Shown: positions 24,887 to 37,174, counted from the first letter of the stretch. The stretch: 64,000 nucleotides of DNA from Tilletia caries (GCA_032718865.1 JALUTQ010000039.1:1488001-1552000), one strand, 5' to 3'. Numbers and translations: made by a program. The notes: a model not told the origin generated them from the letters alone.

Positions 24887-26963
24887 CTACAATTCCTCGA
24901 TGACCATGTCATCGTCATCGTCATCCGCATCCTCCTCCACGCGTTCCGCTCCGACGTCAATCTCCTTGGCTTGAGATTCATCCACGAGCGTCGACTCGGA
25001 CTCGTCCCGCTGCAGTAAATCGACCAATCTGTGAATCGACTCGTTGATCTGCAAAGTGGATCAAAGAGGAAAAGTCCGCGTCAGCCCGCCTTTGAAACCG
25101 CATGTAAGATGCAGGGCTGGGGTTCACTCACCTTCTCGTCCTTCTCCCGTACATGCGCCTCTCGAACAACGACATACGCCCCCCGACACCTAAGCACCTG
25201 CCGCCCATACAAACTCGTACACAACAGCAACAAGCACTCAACAAGCATCATCCTCAACGCCGGGTCCCGCTCGCGCTCCTTCTCAACATCGATCAGCTGA
25301 CATTCCGAAGGCAGCGACTCCTGCTCCTCAATGTCGACCTTCTCCAGCTCGGAGCCGGAGATCAGGGGTAGGAGGAGCCAGGGCAGGACGTCGAGTTCGA
25401 GCGAGGTGAGATGGTCGTACGGGCTCGGTCTTGATTTGGGGAAGGGCGCCCCGCGGATGTTCGCGGGTGAGGATGTGGAGAAGGGGGGAGGGGCGAGCAG
25501 GAGGATGTGCGCTGATTTGACGAAAAGAATGTTCCTGCGAGTTCGGAGGCGAAGAGTATTGTGAGCGAAACAGGTCCTGCTGAATGGCGCGAGGCGGGAG
25601 GATGATGCGGAAGAGACTTACTTCATGGCACTGATTACGCCTCCGCGCCGGATCAGGTCGGGATGCTCGGTGTATGTCGCGATGCGGGACACAGGATACG
25701 CGCTCGCGCTTTCCGATTCCGAGGCTGGCGACGGCGTGATAAAGTACTCGCGACCTTTAGGAAGCTTGCGTCGATATCAAAGAATAGCCATTAGTCCCCC
25801 AATGAAGCTAAATGTCGACTTGTGGGTTTCGCTCGCAAGGAACAGTAGGGAACTCACAACGGTAACATTGGCAAAGACGGAAGCCAAGAAGTTGCAATTC
25901 GTCTTCCGCGCCACAACCGGTCTTGACACGTCCTTCTTACCACCCCGCGCCCCTGCGGCAGCGGCCGACTCCTTAGCCACCTCGAGCACACGGGCTCTCA
26001 TAGCCTCGAGCGTCGACGGATCGGCCGTTCCTTTCCCAGACGCGACCGTCGCTCCTTCATCAAACGCATTGAGAAGCTTGTGCATGGCAGGAACCTTCTC
26101 TGCCGATGCTGTTACTGTTGTCGCTGTGGTGGTGGTAGAAGGCGGTGATGGTTGAGTCTGCGACTGTGCCCGACTGAACTTTTCCTTGACCTTCTTGGCG
26201 TATGCTTCAGCCTGTGTGCGGAGCTCTTCGTAGTTGGCTTGGGAAGGGTCTGCGTCCATGAGGAGCGCGGCTTGCTCGGCTGCCTGTTGCGGGTCCATGT
26301 CGTCGTCCTCTGCGGCGGTGTTGTTGTTGGCGGTGGTGGAGGAGGAGGCAGGCTGGAACGAGTAGTAGTTTGTGAAGGGTACTTTCAGATTCAACAGCTG
26401 GCTTGCGACAGCTTCGACCTTTGTCAGATTGGATAGGAGCATGCAGGCGAGGTCGCCGAGCAGAGAAACTGGGTCCTGCGTGAGATACAGGGAGTCAGTA
26501 CATACGCTGACATATGTAGCCTGAGGCTGCCGAGACTCACAGCCAGATATTGAACGAGAAAGGCGAGGAACTCCTCATCTGCGACTCTGCGAGCGACGAG
26601 GGCGCTGTCGGTCAGGTTGATGAGAGCGCTGAACGCATTATGAGCGGTCAGCTGTTGGAGTAATAGAAAGAAGCGGAGAGATCAGTAGAGAGACCAAGAG
26701 ACAAAGACGAGGAAGGCAAGAGAACGCACCGGCTGGTCCTTGCAGAGCGCCTTGAGGTCCCTGATGGAGTCGAGTGGCAGTCCATCGCGTCCCAGGACGG
26801 GCTTGCCATCGGGGAGCTTGTATGAGCCTGGGGCTGCTGTGAGGAGGTAGCGCTGTGAGCCATGCTGAGCGGTCCAGCCGACGACGTGCTCGAGGGCGCC
26901 CTGGCGGACGCGTCCGTTGTCGGGGTCGGAGAGGAGCGTGAGCAGCTCGACTTGCGTGTCCAT
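24887..26963 (-). CDS. HGH1: HGH1 family chaperone for translation elongation factor eEF2
   Basis: Yeast Hgh1 is a cytosolic armadillo-type protein that helps fold eEF2 together with the TRiC chaperonin. Six exons on the minus strand: 26963-26730, 26651-26541, 26475-25858, 25764-25622, 25534-25132, 25048-24887; 556 residues, all phases consistent. Family blocks seen are ELLTLLSDPDNGRVRQGALE, AHNAFSALINLTD, MLLSNLTKVEAVASQLL, FLASVFANVTVLPKGREYF, NILFVKSAHILLL, ECLLLLCTSLYGRQVLRC and GAYVVVREAHVREKDEK, then an acidic tail ending DDDDDDMVIEEL. Exon 3 holds a low-complexity insertion (Asn/Thr/Ala runs and TTTTATTVTAS) that lengthens the protein beyond yeast Hgh1 (about 390). It is divergent from the phosphatase gene. 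Confidence 0.92.
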
Positions 26964-27458
26964 CTGTGTGTGTGTGTGTATGCTGTGTGTATGCGGTTCA
27001 GCGTTCAGCTTGAGATCTTCGCATTTCGCAAGCTTGCCAAAATGTTAAAGGTGTTGCGGATTTGGTCACGTGACCTGTCTATTGGGAAGAAGTTTGTTAT
27101 AAATGGTGCGCACGGGCCAACACCACCTCGACCCATGAAGCATGAAGCACGTTGCGACGATCTGTTGTTTTGTTTCTGCCCTCGACACCGCTGTCCGCTG
27201 ATGAGCTGGGAGCGTGCACGGTGCAATGCATACTTATATGGTCTGTGTATGCATGTGACAGAATGTGCGAGGGAAGCGTGCTGTGTGAGGACGCGCGTGA
27301 GGAGAGCAAGTGGTGTTGTTCTTTCTGCGGGTGGTGATATGTACATACATAGGAGACCTTCTGTTCCGTGTCCATCGTTCATCTGTACGACCATCACCCA
27401 TCCCCATCCCATTTCCACCGACAGCAACACACACACGCCATCACCACTACTGCCCAAG
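26964..27458. promoter_or_regulatory. Divergent promoter of HGH1 and the PGM-family gene
   Basis: 495 bp. It contains the 12-bp palindrome GGTCACGTGACC at 27064-27075 (CACGTG core, bHLH/Cbf1-type), TTATAAAT at about 27097-27104, a GT run beside the HGH1 start, and a tandem heptamer ATGAAGC at about 27134-27148. Confidence 0.45.
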
Positions 27459-28810
27459 ATGGGAGCCGACAGCACCCTCACCCTCATCCGTCACGCCCAG
27501 GCAGAGCACAACGTCGCCCTCGACTACTCCATCCACGACGCACCCCTGACCGACCTCGGACGAAGACAGGCAGCCGCAATCCCCTCCTTCATGTCCCCCC
27601 TCCAAGCCTCCATCGACCTCATCGCCTCCTCAGGCCTCAAACGCACCCTCTCCACAACCGCCATCGGCCTCGCTCCCGCCATCGCTCGTCTCGGAGGCCT
27701 GCGCAGCGTCGTCGTCCTGCCCCAGTTGCAGGAGTGCAACAACTACCCGTGCGATACCGGCTCGGACCGGGCGGTGCTTGAGCGCGATCCCGAGTTCGCT
27801 GACTTCAATCTTGAGCATCTTGTGCCTGGGTGGAACAGCAAGCAGGGACCGTACGCGCCTGATGCGGCTAGCTTGCGAGCGCGTGCACAGTGGGTCCGTC
27901 AGTGGTTGCGCTCCCGGCCCGAGAAGCACATCGCCATCATAGCGCACGGCGACATCTTGCGTTACATCATGAGCTCTGGACAGGAGCACGTTGAATATGT
28001 GAGTCTGTTCTCTTTCGATTCGGTCTAGCCTTTGCTCCGCGCTGACGCAAGTTTGATCCTTCCCCCTCCCTTTGAGCAGCCCTGGCAAAATGCCGAGGTC
28101 CGCCAATTCAAGTTCGACCCAGCCCGCATCAACACACCGGAATGCCCCATCGTCCCTATCCAAACCGTCGGCGCGGCCGGCAGCGCAGAGCCAACAAGCG
28201 GGCAGATGGTCCTCGAACGACAACAGAAGCAATCAGTAGACGGGAATGGTACCCTGGCGTGAGTCCCTTCTCCCTCCCTCCCTCCCTCCCTCCCTCCCTC
28301 CATCCCTCCATATCCGTACGCTCCGCTGTGTTGGGTGGGAAGCGCGTCGAAGCAAAGACGAGGTGGTTCAACGCGCACGCGGGGGGTGATGCTCACTGAT
28401 GAGTTTATTCTCCAGGATGCCCCCGGTCGAACTGCCATCACTCGACTTTGGCGCCGGAGACGACTTCCTCTCCGAGATTGAGTCCCGCTTAAGCGAAAAG
28501 TGAGCCTTCATACCTCAACTCCTCTTCTCTGGCGCGAGCGCGCCCGCCCGAAGGCTGACAATCTCTTTTTTGTTTCCATTTCCTCTTTTGCGTACGGGTT
28601 GGGCTCAGGGCGAGCGTGGTGCGGGAACGTGAGAACGAACTTCGGGCGCTGGAAGAGCGTCTAGCGGCCGCGGAGAAGCGTCGCCAAGAGGTGAGTGCTG
28701 CTTTCCTGGCCCTTTTCCTCTTTGCATGTGTCGGACAATGCAAGTTGACGGATCTCACATGAACACACAATCCCTACCTTCAGCTCGAGGCGCGCGGGAT
28801 CACAGAATGA
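27459..28810 (+). CDS. Histidine phosphatase (phosphoglycerate-mutase family)
   Basis: Branch-1 histidine phosphatase of 303 residues; the substrate is unknown and it is unlikely to be the glycolytic mutase. Five exons: 27459-27998, 28080-28258, 28416-28499, 28609-28690, 28784-28810. The catalytic RH motif is at the N terminus (TLTLIRHAQAEHNVA), followed by DAPLTDLGRRQA, ASSGLKRTLSTT, PQLQECNNYPCDTGSD and the second His in IAIIAHGDILRYI. After the fold the last three exons encode a helical, charged tail (RERENELRALEERLAAAEK) that should form a coiled coil, unusual for this family. The final exon has eight codons and a stop. An intron carries a CTCC microsatellite (about 28270-28300). The start is the Met just before the catalytic strand; open frame upstream is promoter. 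Confidence 0.9.
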
Positions 28811-29359
28811 ACGCGAAGGATTGTTCCCCTTACCTATTTAGACCTACACCTATAATGCCTCCCCCCATCATACCTCCTCCTTCGACCACATCCTTCCTTT
28901 CCCAACCAACGAAGATCAAACACGCATACACCCAATCCGCTCCTTCATTCCCATTGCGGCCCCCTCGAGATGATTCTCCACCGGGCCCGGGACTCGACAC
29001 CTTTCTCCGACTGCGGGGCATCCTCAAGATGGGTTACTACCAGGATGAAAAGCCATCCTGCCCTCAGCACCAATCAACCCAAAATAGACAATTTGAAATC
29101 TGTGCTTCCACAATGCTGATCCTGTCTACTGTCTCAGAACGTCAAGTCGCCGTCCAGGCTCCCGGAACGCTCGGCTGACTGGGACTCAGTGGGAAGATGG
29201 GCGTAGCTTCGTCAGATTGGGTTCCGAAAGGAGGGTGACAACGGGGAGTTGGGAAGAGTTTCAGGAAAAGGCTCGATTGAACCGCCTCACAGCCCACCAC
29301 GAGTGCCCAGGTTGGCTGCCCTGCCTCTTGCACGTAAAAGGTTGGGAGCCCCGGAGCGC
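28811..29359. other. Convergent 3' region, no supported gene
   Basis: 549 bp between the stop codons of the phosphatase and SDH3 genes. It is C-rich at first, then mixed composition. I see no coding signal. Confidence 0.5.
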
Positions 29360-30243
29360 TCAGAGCAGGCAGAGCCCGATGGTCGAGACGACGGTGCCCG
29401 CGATGACGGCTGTGGGCGAGAGGGGAGCAAGCACGCGGTCAGGGGTCTGCTGGCTTTACCATGAACGCGATACGGAGAGCTGTCCAAGGTTGACTTACTG
29501 TATCCAGAGATGTATGCAGCCCTGAGCGAGAGGACTATAGAACCACAGCCAAACCAAGAAAAGCAGAAGAGGAAAAAAAGGGTTTGGTGAGCATTCACCC
29601 GAGGGAACCCCTCAACGAAGGCACAGAAGAAAAACACGCACGGTATCCAAAGTCCCAGGCCAAGTGACGGAAGCCATTGAGGGTGTGGAACGACGCCGCG
29701 ACCGCGAAGGGCGCCTTGACGGCCGTCTTGAGCCAGAAGGGCATGTGGGAGGCGAACTCGGCCAGGTAGGCTGAGGACAGGACGGTGTCGAGGCCGACGT
29801 AGGGGGCGGCGAGGTAGCCGAGGGCCCAGCCGTACAGCACTGTATGATTCCCAAAAGAAACAGCAAGAAAGGTCAGTACCTCCACGCCGTCCCACAGCAG
29901 AAGGGTAGATGAGGAGGGGTAAAAGAAACGCACAAACACTAAGACCAACGCCAGTCATCCGGTTAAAGATCGACGCCGTCCAAGTCAACTGAGGCTGGTA
30001 AATCGTCAAATGCGGGCTCGTAGGACGCAACGAGCGCTGCTTGTTCAACAACTCCAGACTCTCGTCCTGGCTCAGCGAGACCGTCTTGCCGTGCGCCGCC
30101 GCGTTCGAGGAGGAGCGGATGGAGAGCTGTTGGCGCGAGGACACGGCGGGGGCAGCAGAGGCGAGGCGGGAGGTGAGGAGGGCTGCGCCTTGCGGGCGGG
30201 CGAAGGTGCGTGCTAGCAGACGGGTGGAGACGCCGACCATCAT
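29360..30243 (-). CDS. SDH3: Succinate dehydrogenase cytochrome b subunit (SDHC)
   Basis: Membrane-anchor subunit of mitochondrial complex II; it binds haem b and ubiquinone at the inner membrane. Exons on the minus strand are 30243-29934, 29839-29638, 29521-29499 and 29409-29360; 194 residues. An Arg/Ser-rich mitochondrial presequence of about 45 residues is followed by RPTSPHLTIYQPQLTW, the first helix (SIFNRMTGVGLSVLLYGW), and the haem-ligand signature SFHTLNGFRHLAWD. The third exon is only 23 nt (AAAYISGY) and the last encodes the final helix (TVIAGTVVSTIGLCLL). For exon 2 I used the second of two adjacent GT donors because only it keeps the frame and gives the expected YISGY. Two Met codons are adjacent at the start (30243 and 30240). 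Confidence 0.93.
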
Positions 30244-30839
30244 GATGGGCGAGAGAGTGCTGTGCGAGTGAAGGGGGGGAGAAGGTGTTGGAGCGGTGGT
30301 TGGGGTGATGGGCCGCGGTCTGGCTGCTGCTGGGCGCCTATTGGTAATCGAGGGTGAGCGGGGGAATACCGGCGCTTCGGGCCGAGCACCCAGGCGCGGC
30401 TTTAGCGGATCAAAAGCTCGCCGCCTCACTAACCTCCAGGCTCAAGCAGCTCGAGGTGTCGCGGACGATGAGATCAAGAGAGAGAGAGAGAAGAGGGTGT
30501 AAATTGCAACTAAAGAAGGAAAGACTCGAGGACAGAGCCTTGGAAGAAGTGAAGATGCGGAGGGTCGAAACCGGAAAAGGGAGGCGCCATTAATAGCAAA
30601 ACGGGGTTGGCCGAACGATGGGATGGGAACGACTGCCGGTTGCCTGAGGTGGTGTGGGGGACGTCTAGAATGTCTGGGCCGTGGTATCTGAGAATGTGTT
30701 TCGGAACCCATTCGCACCGTACCATGCTGCAAAAGGGGGAAGAGAGCAAGGAGAAAGGATGACGATGCCAATCGGGACGAGAAGAAGAAGGAAGGAAGGA
30801 AGGAGGGAGGAAACCCAATCACACCCCGCCCGCCCGCCC
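30244..30839. other. Intergenic region between SDH3 and RAX1-like genes
   Basis: 596 bp between two minus-strand genes, serving as the SDH3 promoter. It has GA-rich tracts (CT-rich in the SDH3 direction) and GAAGGAAGGAAGG repeats near 30788-30810. No gene is seen. Confidence 0.5.
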
Positions 30840-32111
30840 TCACAGCCGGTGCCCGGGCACAAAGACGAACAGGATGGTGAGTGCGGCGGTGATGAGCGAG
30901 ATGAGGAACAGGATCCCGACGGCCCGCTTCATGAGGAGTTGACGCACGTAGACCTCCTTGATCGTGATCAGGTGGAAAGGCGTCGTCTCCGATTGGGAGG
31001 CGAAGGCGAGGATCGGGTCGAGCTCGTATTGGTGCGAGACGATCAGGAAGATGGCGACGGAGAAGGGCAGGATGACCTGTGGTATAAGAGAAGAAGCAGT
31101 GATGTGAGAATTTTTCCCGAATGCCTCGATTCAGTGAGGATCGTGACGTACCCAAAGCCGCTTGGTACGGTTCACGTCGAGGAAGATAAAGCTGAACGCA
31201 GTCGCAAACGCAGCCCAGAGCGCCAGCAGACCCAGACTGAGACGAACCAGGGCCGAGATCGGGGTGAGGTTCCCGAACGCCTTCGCCCGCAAGAACCGAG
31301 GGAACAGATCGCTCTCCATGGTGCGAAAGACATACTCCTTCTGCGCATGGAACATATCCGGCACCCTCGCCAACGCCCGCTGTTGCTCGTCATCCGCCGG
31401 ATGTGGGAGCGTCTGCGAGCTAATAGGGAACGACGCAATCCGGAGTTGAGGGGGAAGGTAGACCTCCTTCTCACTGCCGGGAAGGAGGTAGCGCGCATAG
31501 ATCCGCTCCGCACTGGCGATCAGGTCTGTCCGGGTTATGGCTGTGTTGCGGGAGATCACGGTGGGTGCGACGGAGGCGCGCTTGGCGAGCATCGTTCTCC
31601 GTTCGGAGCGGGAGACGGCGTGGTCTGGGTCGCCGGGGAATCTTGGCCCTGCTTCCGACTCATGTGTTTCTCCTCCTGCGCCGGCTCCGAGATCGCCTGT
31701 TGCTTCTTGTTTATGTTGTTGTTCGGAGCCCTCGTTGTCGACGGCTGTGGCCTGTTGGGCATGCCACTTCTCGCGGTCCCAGGGCTCGGACTCGTCGTCA
31801 ATGCCGTTGACTCTGTTGTAGATGGAGCCGCGCTCGCGTGCTTCTGCGTAGTAGGATGGCCAGTCTTCGCGTACGGACCTGCCTGAGCGACGGAGGTCCT
31901 TGAAGTAGGCCCTGCAGAGGTTCTCGTGTTGCTGGCAATCTAGCCAGAGATCGAGCGCATTTTCGGCGTCCTCTCGCTGCATGAAGATGTAGAGACTGAA
32001 GAGGTCGACGGGGGCGGCTGTACGGCGGGCGAGGACCTCTGCGAGTGTGGGGAGCCGTCTGCGTGTGCGTGCGGACTGGAGTGCGAGCTGTTTCGGCTGT
32101 TGGTCGGCCAT
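30840..32111 (-). CDS. RAX1: RGS-domain membrane protein (RAX1-like)
   Basis: Yeast Rax1 is a plasma-membrane protein that marks bud sites; fungal relatives join an RGS domain to C-terminal membrane helices. Two exons on the minus strand, 32111-31152 and 31076-30840; 398 residues. RGS-type helices begin near residue 20 (LPTLAEVLARRTAAPVDLFS, LYIFMQREDAENALDLWLDC) and resume after an acidic, Gly/Glu-rich spacer with TRTDLIASAERIYARYLLPG and MFHAQKEYVFRTMESDLFPR. Three hydrophobic segments follow: LGLLALWAAFATAFSFIFL, VILPFSVAIFLIV, and GILFLISLITAALTILFVFV near the end. The intron falls between the first and second membrane segments. It is divergent from CCT4. Confidence 0.87.
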
Positions 32112-32192
32112 GGCTGTGGCCTGTGAGTCTACTGGTGGAGAAAAGGAGTGTGATGAGGTGAAAGGAGTGTGTGGTCGTGCTCGTGGTCGTGC

Positions 32193-32223
<31 letters not shown>

Positions 32224-32534
32224 GGCCGTCGTCGAGTTCGGTGTCGATGCTGTGTGTGTCGGTGTCGAGATGAGATGAGATGAGATGAGATGAGGGAGGT
32301 GTTCGGTGGGAGAGAGGGGCAGCAGCCGTTGGACGTGTTTACACGCTGGACAGGCACTGCACCAGTGTCCCTGCCGATCACTCGCCGATGTGAAGCCGCG
32401 TGGGAGCCACGTGATTTGCAGATCATCGGCCCGAAGCTGCCGGAGATCACAGCGCGAGGCCTTCCACTCACTCAGCTCGAGCTTTCTTCGCAGTTCGCAC
32501 CGCACCGCACACACACAGCAACAGAGAACCAACG
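32112..32534. promoter_or_regulatory. Divergent promoter of RAX1-like and CCT4, with two microsatellites
   Basis: 423 bp. On the RAX1 side there is a GTGGTC/GTGCTC hexamer tract (about 32172-32223) and a GAGAT pentamer tract (about 32267-32294), both probably in its 5' leader. On the CCT4 side a CACGTG core lies at about 32408-32413. Confidence 0.5.
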
Positions 32535-34640
32535 ATGGCGACCGCAGCAACAGCAGCACCCGCACCCGCAGGCAAGGCAGGCGGCGCAGGCGTCGGACGC
32601 CCGCAGCGCGCCTTCAAGAGCGCAGAGAAGCCAGACGAGGTCCGCCGCTCCAACCTCAACGCTGCCAAGAGCGTAGGCGATGCCGTACGGACATCGCTCG
32701 GGCCCAAGGGTCTCGACAAGATGGTCAGTTCATCATTCTTCATACGCAGCATGCTGAGGGTGAATGCTGAATGCTCTGCTTCCATTATTATCTGCGTAGA
32801 TCCAAACACCGAGCGGGGAAGTCATCATCACCAATGACGGAGCGACCATTCTCAAGCACATGGCCGTCATGCACCCGGCCGCGCGAATGGTGAGCATTAT
32901 CCCACACCGCACCGCTGAGCTGTACATGCTTAAACCCCCTTCTTCTCCACACAGCTCGTCGAGCTCTCCCAGGCCCAGGACATAGAAGCCGGTGACGGCA
33001 CCACCTCCGTCGTCGTCATCGCAGGCAGTCTCCTCGGCGCCGCAGAGAAGATGCTCAACAAGGGCATTCACCCCACCGTCATTGCGGAGTCCTTCCAAAA
33101 GGCATCCGAGAAGGCTGTCGAATTCTTGACGGAGATTTCCACCCCGGTCAACCTGAACGACAAGGAGAGTCTGCTCCGCGCTGCTAGCACCAGTTTGAAC
33201 TCCAAGGTCAGTTCTCTCGGCTTCACACCATGTGCACATGTGTGTATGTGTTGCTGACCTCTTTGCGTTTGACTATATGCAGATCGTCTCCCAATACTCG
33301 TCCGTGCTCGCGCCTATCGCAGTCAACGCTGTGACGCGTCTTCTCGACCCTTCCCAGAAGACCTCAGGACCAGCCACCTCGTCTTCCAACGCAAACCCAG
33401 TCAGCCCCGCCCCACCAGCCGCAGGAACCTCCACCGGCGTCAAGGCTCCAGGACCAGGTCCGTCGGAGACCACAGGCGCCCACTCCGCCACAGCCAGCGC
33501 CATGGCCTCCGGGTCTGGTGCGATCACTCGGGATCGGGACAACGAGCCGAATGTGGACCTGCGGGAGATCCGGCTGGTGAAGAAGGTCGGGGGCACGATT
33601 GATGACACGGAGCTGGTCGAGGGTCTGGTGCTTGAGCAGAATGTCGTTTCTGGGTCCGGAGGGCCGACGAGGATGGAGAAGGCCAAGATTGCCTTGTGTC
33701 AATTCCAACTCAGCAGTCCCAAGCCTGACGTGAGTGTCCTCTTTTCATCGCGTGCGTTTATGCTTGCTTTTGAGGCTGACCATGCTTTTCTCATTCACAG
33801 ATGGACAACCAGATCGTTGTGAACGACTACCGACAGATGGACAAGATCCTCAAGGAGGAGCGTCAATACCTGTTGAACATGTGCAAGAAGATCAAGAAGT
33901 CCGGCTGCAACGTGCTCCTGATCCAAAAATCCATCCTGCGCGACGCAGTGAACGAGCTCGCGCTCCACTTCCTCGCCAAGCTCAAGATCCTCGTCATCAA
34001 GGACGTCGAGCGCGACGAGATTGAGTTTGTCAGCAAGACGCTCAACTGCAAGCCCATCGCCGACATCGAGGCCTTCACCGAGGACCGGATGGGCTCGGCC
34101 GACCTGGTGGACGAGGTCGAGCACTCGGGCGCCCGGGTCGTCAAGATCACTGGAATCAAGAACATGGGACGTACGGTTAGCATCCTGTGCACGGGTGCGA
34201 ACTCGCTCGTGCTCGAGGAGAGCGAACGCAGTCTGCACGATGCGCTCTGTGTCGTGCGCTGTCTGGTCAAGAAGCGGGCCCTCATCGCCGGTGGCGGCGC
34301 TCCTGAGATCCACGTCTCGCGCTCGCTGTCCGCGTACGCGCAGACGCTCAAGGGCATGGAGGCGTACTGCTTCCAGGCATATGCGGACGCATTGGAGGTG
34401 ATCCCGACGACGCTTGCTGAGAATGCGGGTCTGAACCCGATTGCGATTGTGACGGAGTTGCGGAACCGGCATGCGAACGGGGAGCGTACGGCGGGTATTA
34501 ATGTCCGGAAGGGGCAGGTTACGGACATCTTGGAGGAGTCGGTGTTGCAGCCGTTGCTGGTTTCTACCTCGGCGCTTACGCTTAGTACGGAGGTGGTCTC
34601 GCTCTTGCTTAAGATTGACGATTTCCAGCTGTCGCGATGA
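32535..34640 (+). CDS. CCT4: T-complex protein 1 subunit delta (TRiC/CCT)
   Basis: ATP-driven subunit of the cytosolic chaperonin that folds actin, tubulin and others. Five exons (32535-32723, 32800-32889, 32955-33206, 33283-33729, 33801-34640), all phase 0; 605 residues. The ATP-site motifs are present: [41 protein letters not shown]. Later blocks are [52 protein letters not shown] and [13 protein letters not shown], diagnostic for the delta subunit. The odd part is a Pro/Ala/Ser/Thr-rich insertion of about 64 residues (about 203-266) between RLLDP and NVDL, near the start of the apical-domain region, which explains the excess over the usual 530 residues. It carries no stop or splice signal and keeps frame, so it is translated unless removed by an unrecognised intron. 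Confidence 0.96.
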
Positions 34641-35356
34641 TTCAGCCCTCCTTTTTCGTATCGCGCCGTCCTTTCCCCCTTCTCCCCCCTTCTACAAAAT
34701 CCCAGACATGCGTTTTCCTGTCGTGCGACCGGTTTGGTCTCCTGTTCTGATTGGCGTCCATTCGGTGAGGTTGGAATTTGGGAGGCTCAGCTGCTCACTT
34801 TCTGGCCTTTGGCTTCTGCAGTCCATCATGTAGCTGTGTCTTGTGTGCTGATTCAACTGACCATGCCTTTCCTTTGCACCCGCGCCCTTCCTCTCCTCCC
34901 TTCCTTATACATGACATTCTCTTCGCCATCTTTCTTCTCCTCGCCTTTTCCTCCTTCCCGCTTTCCACTCCCCCCTGATTCCTTTGCCACTTGCCCAGCT
35001 TACACTCTCAATCCACCACCATCCTCGATCTCTTCGACGTTCCTGCCGTCCACTACAGAGACCGGACAGTGAGTGGGTCGAAATTCGCACATTTTTGCCG
35101 TTGCACACCTCCGAGCTCGACACACAATACATAAACACCCTGCCTTCCAAAGAAATGAATTGTAGCTATCATAGATAGCAAGCACCTCCCGCTTGATTGA
35201 GGGTCATTGATAGCCGGGTCGTTGAGAACGGTGGTGCTGAAGAAATGTACAGTTCAGAAATTTTTGGACAGTGTGTGGGTCAATTTTCAATCCATTGTAT
35301 CGGGCGATCGATCGCGAAGCTCTTCTGAGTGAAGTTTGTCTCATCCAAAAGCGCTC
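34641..35356. other. CCT4 downstream region, no supported gene
   Basis: 716 bp, strongly CT-rich for the first 400 bp, then AT-richer. I see no coding signal. Confidence 0.5.
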
Positions 35357-37006
35357 ATGGCGGATCGAACATCGACCCCCCAAAACTCGCCAACCACCCC
35401 TGCACTCCAGACCACCCAGCTCCTCAACCAGTGGACCAATTCACCTCAATACACCTGCTACGTTTTCTTCTTAGATAGTACTCCAAACTCTTTCTCTGTT
35501 CTGACACTGCTTATTCAGGTGGATTTGGTGTGGTTGGTGTTCAAAGTCGTTGTACAATTTTTTTTCAATGAATCTCGAAATCTCAGATCGACCTCGACCT
35601 GCTCGCAGCACCATAGCTCAGCCGTTAGCAAGGAAAGTACGTCTCAAATTTGCATGGCGGGGTCGCTGTGGGCTAAGGAATACAGCCCATGTGTCTGCGA
35701 CTACTTTTGTTGTGTTGTGTGGTAGTTATGATGACCGACCCACTCACTGTCCGACGACCCACTCACTCGCTGTCCGGTCTCTGTACCTCTTTCTTCTCTC
35801 GGTCTCCCCGCTCTCGGTCTCGACAACATCCTCTGCCTCGCGCCGTCCTCTTCGGGTCCAGACACCAGGGTCGAGGACTGCGCAAGGGTCTCACTGAATT
35901 GATGTTATGTCAAATGTCAGTCACAAATTTTGAGTGAGGACCCCGGACTGAGTCCACCAGCCAGGACTCAGCCAATACGGACTGACTTTCCTTGATAACC
36001 ACATCACAAGAACTCCACACGCTGAGAATCCCGATTATCAAACCAAAGCTGCTCAAGGTGAGCACAGGCCTGCTACGGTTGTATGCCATTACAACTGACT
36101 GAATACAGCCCACCTTGTGTATCCCCAGCCCGCCTATTCCCCTGGCCCTCGCCTCAACCTCGACGTCTCTGCTCTTTCCTTGTCCAAGTGAGTTTGCTCG
36201 TGCCTCGTATGCAAAGAAAGGGCATCTGCGTTGACGCTCACTCTTACACCCTCCCACAGTCACCCGTCCTTCCGTCCTCCAGGCCTCAGTGTTCTCGTTC
36301 CTGGCGACACGCGCACGGCGGCCGGCGCAGACGACGGACTACGGCAGATCTCGTCCTCTGAGCCAAGTGAGCTACTACCCTGCCCATTCTCCCCCTTGCG
36401 CATCATGCATCAGCAGCGCGTAAGGACATGTAACTGACGGATGATATTGACTTCACAGAAATCATTCTCAGGCTGCGTCAGGCGTCTCCTTTTGGCTATC
36501 CACGACTGTGGTCTGTGAGTGCGCCAGACAACGTCTGATGCGCGCGCGGCGGCGTACGGTCAACTGTTACTGACATTCCTTTCCTGCTGCTGCCTTCCTA
36601 TCACCGCTCCATTCTCTCTCTCTCTTTTGCAGAACATGTTCCATCACTCAAAACTCAGGAGCCGTGTCTTTCCGCTTTCCGGCGCATGCACATGGCGGTG
36701 AGTCAACCATTCTCAGCGTGCACGGTGCTCGGCTACCGTAGTCCGTACTGACCTACTTTGTCGTCCTTTCTATAGAAGGAGCTCGCTGCTGTTGTGGCTT
36801 TTTCGGGGGAAGAAAGGGAGGTCAGGAGGAGGTTGTCGTTCGTGAGTCTCTCCCTCCGTCATGAACGTCTCGCTCAGCCAGGACATCAGACTGACGTCTC
36901 AACCAATCTTGCACCCATCTCTATTCTCTGCAGGCACAGGATTCTTATTATCGCACAAATCGAGCACCAACGGAGCGAGTCGGAGTGGAAGGGAGTGTGT
37001 TCGTAG
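35357..37006 (+). CDS. Possible intron-rich gene of unknown function
   Basis: No long frame exists here, yet a chain of short exons with good GT..AG borders stays open in one phase. Proposed exons: one ending 35916 (the AT before GTCAGT), 35971-36057, 36109-36187, 36260-36366, 36459-36514, 36633-36697, 36776-36841 and 36934-37006 (TAG). The best-looking peptide is in the middle: RGLRKGLTELMLCQIQYGLT, then AHLVYPQPAYSPGPRLNLD and RPPGLSVLVPGDTRTA. The 5' part is uncertain; a Met at 35357 begins MADRTSTPQNSPTTPALQTT but I could not join it cleanly. The last three exons are also open in other phases, so the C terminus may differ. I recognise no domain. It points toward the Crypton-like element and may belong to the same accessory block. 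It could also be a decayed gene. Confidence 0.35.
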
Positions 37007-37174
37007 GCTGGATAGGCACATGTACAGGTACACGAGTCACGACTTGCAATGCAGATGATTTCACAATCAACCATGCATTGGACAGCGGATACAAGTAGAA
37101 TGACAGGACAATGGATACAAGTAGGAAAGAGTAGTGAGATGGGAGAATACAGTAGAAAGAGAAGAGCGATTCGA

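Noticed and set aside
30681..31886. 401-codon plus-strand frame
   Set aside because: It lies antisense to the RAX1-like gene, whose spliced minus-strand frame has RGS and membrane segments.
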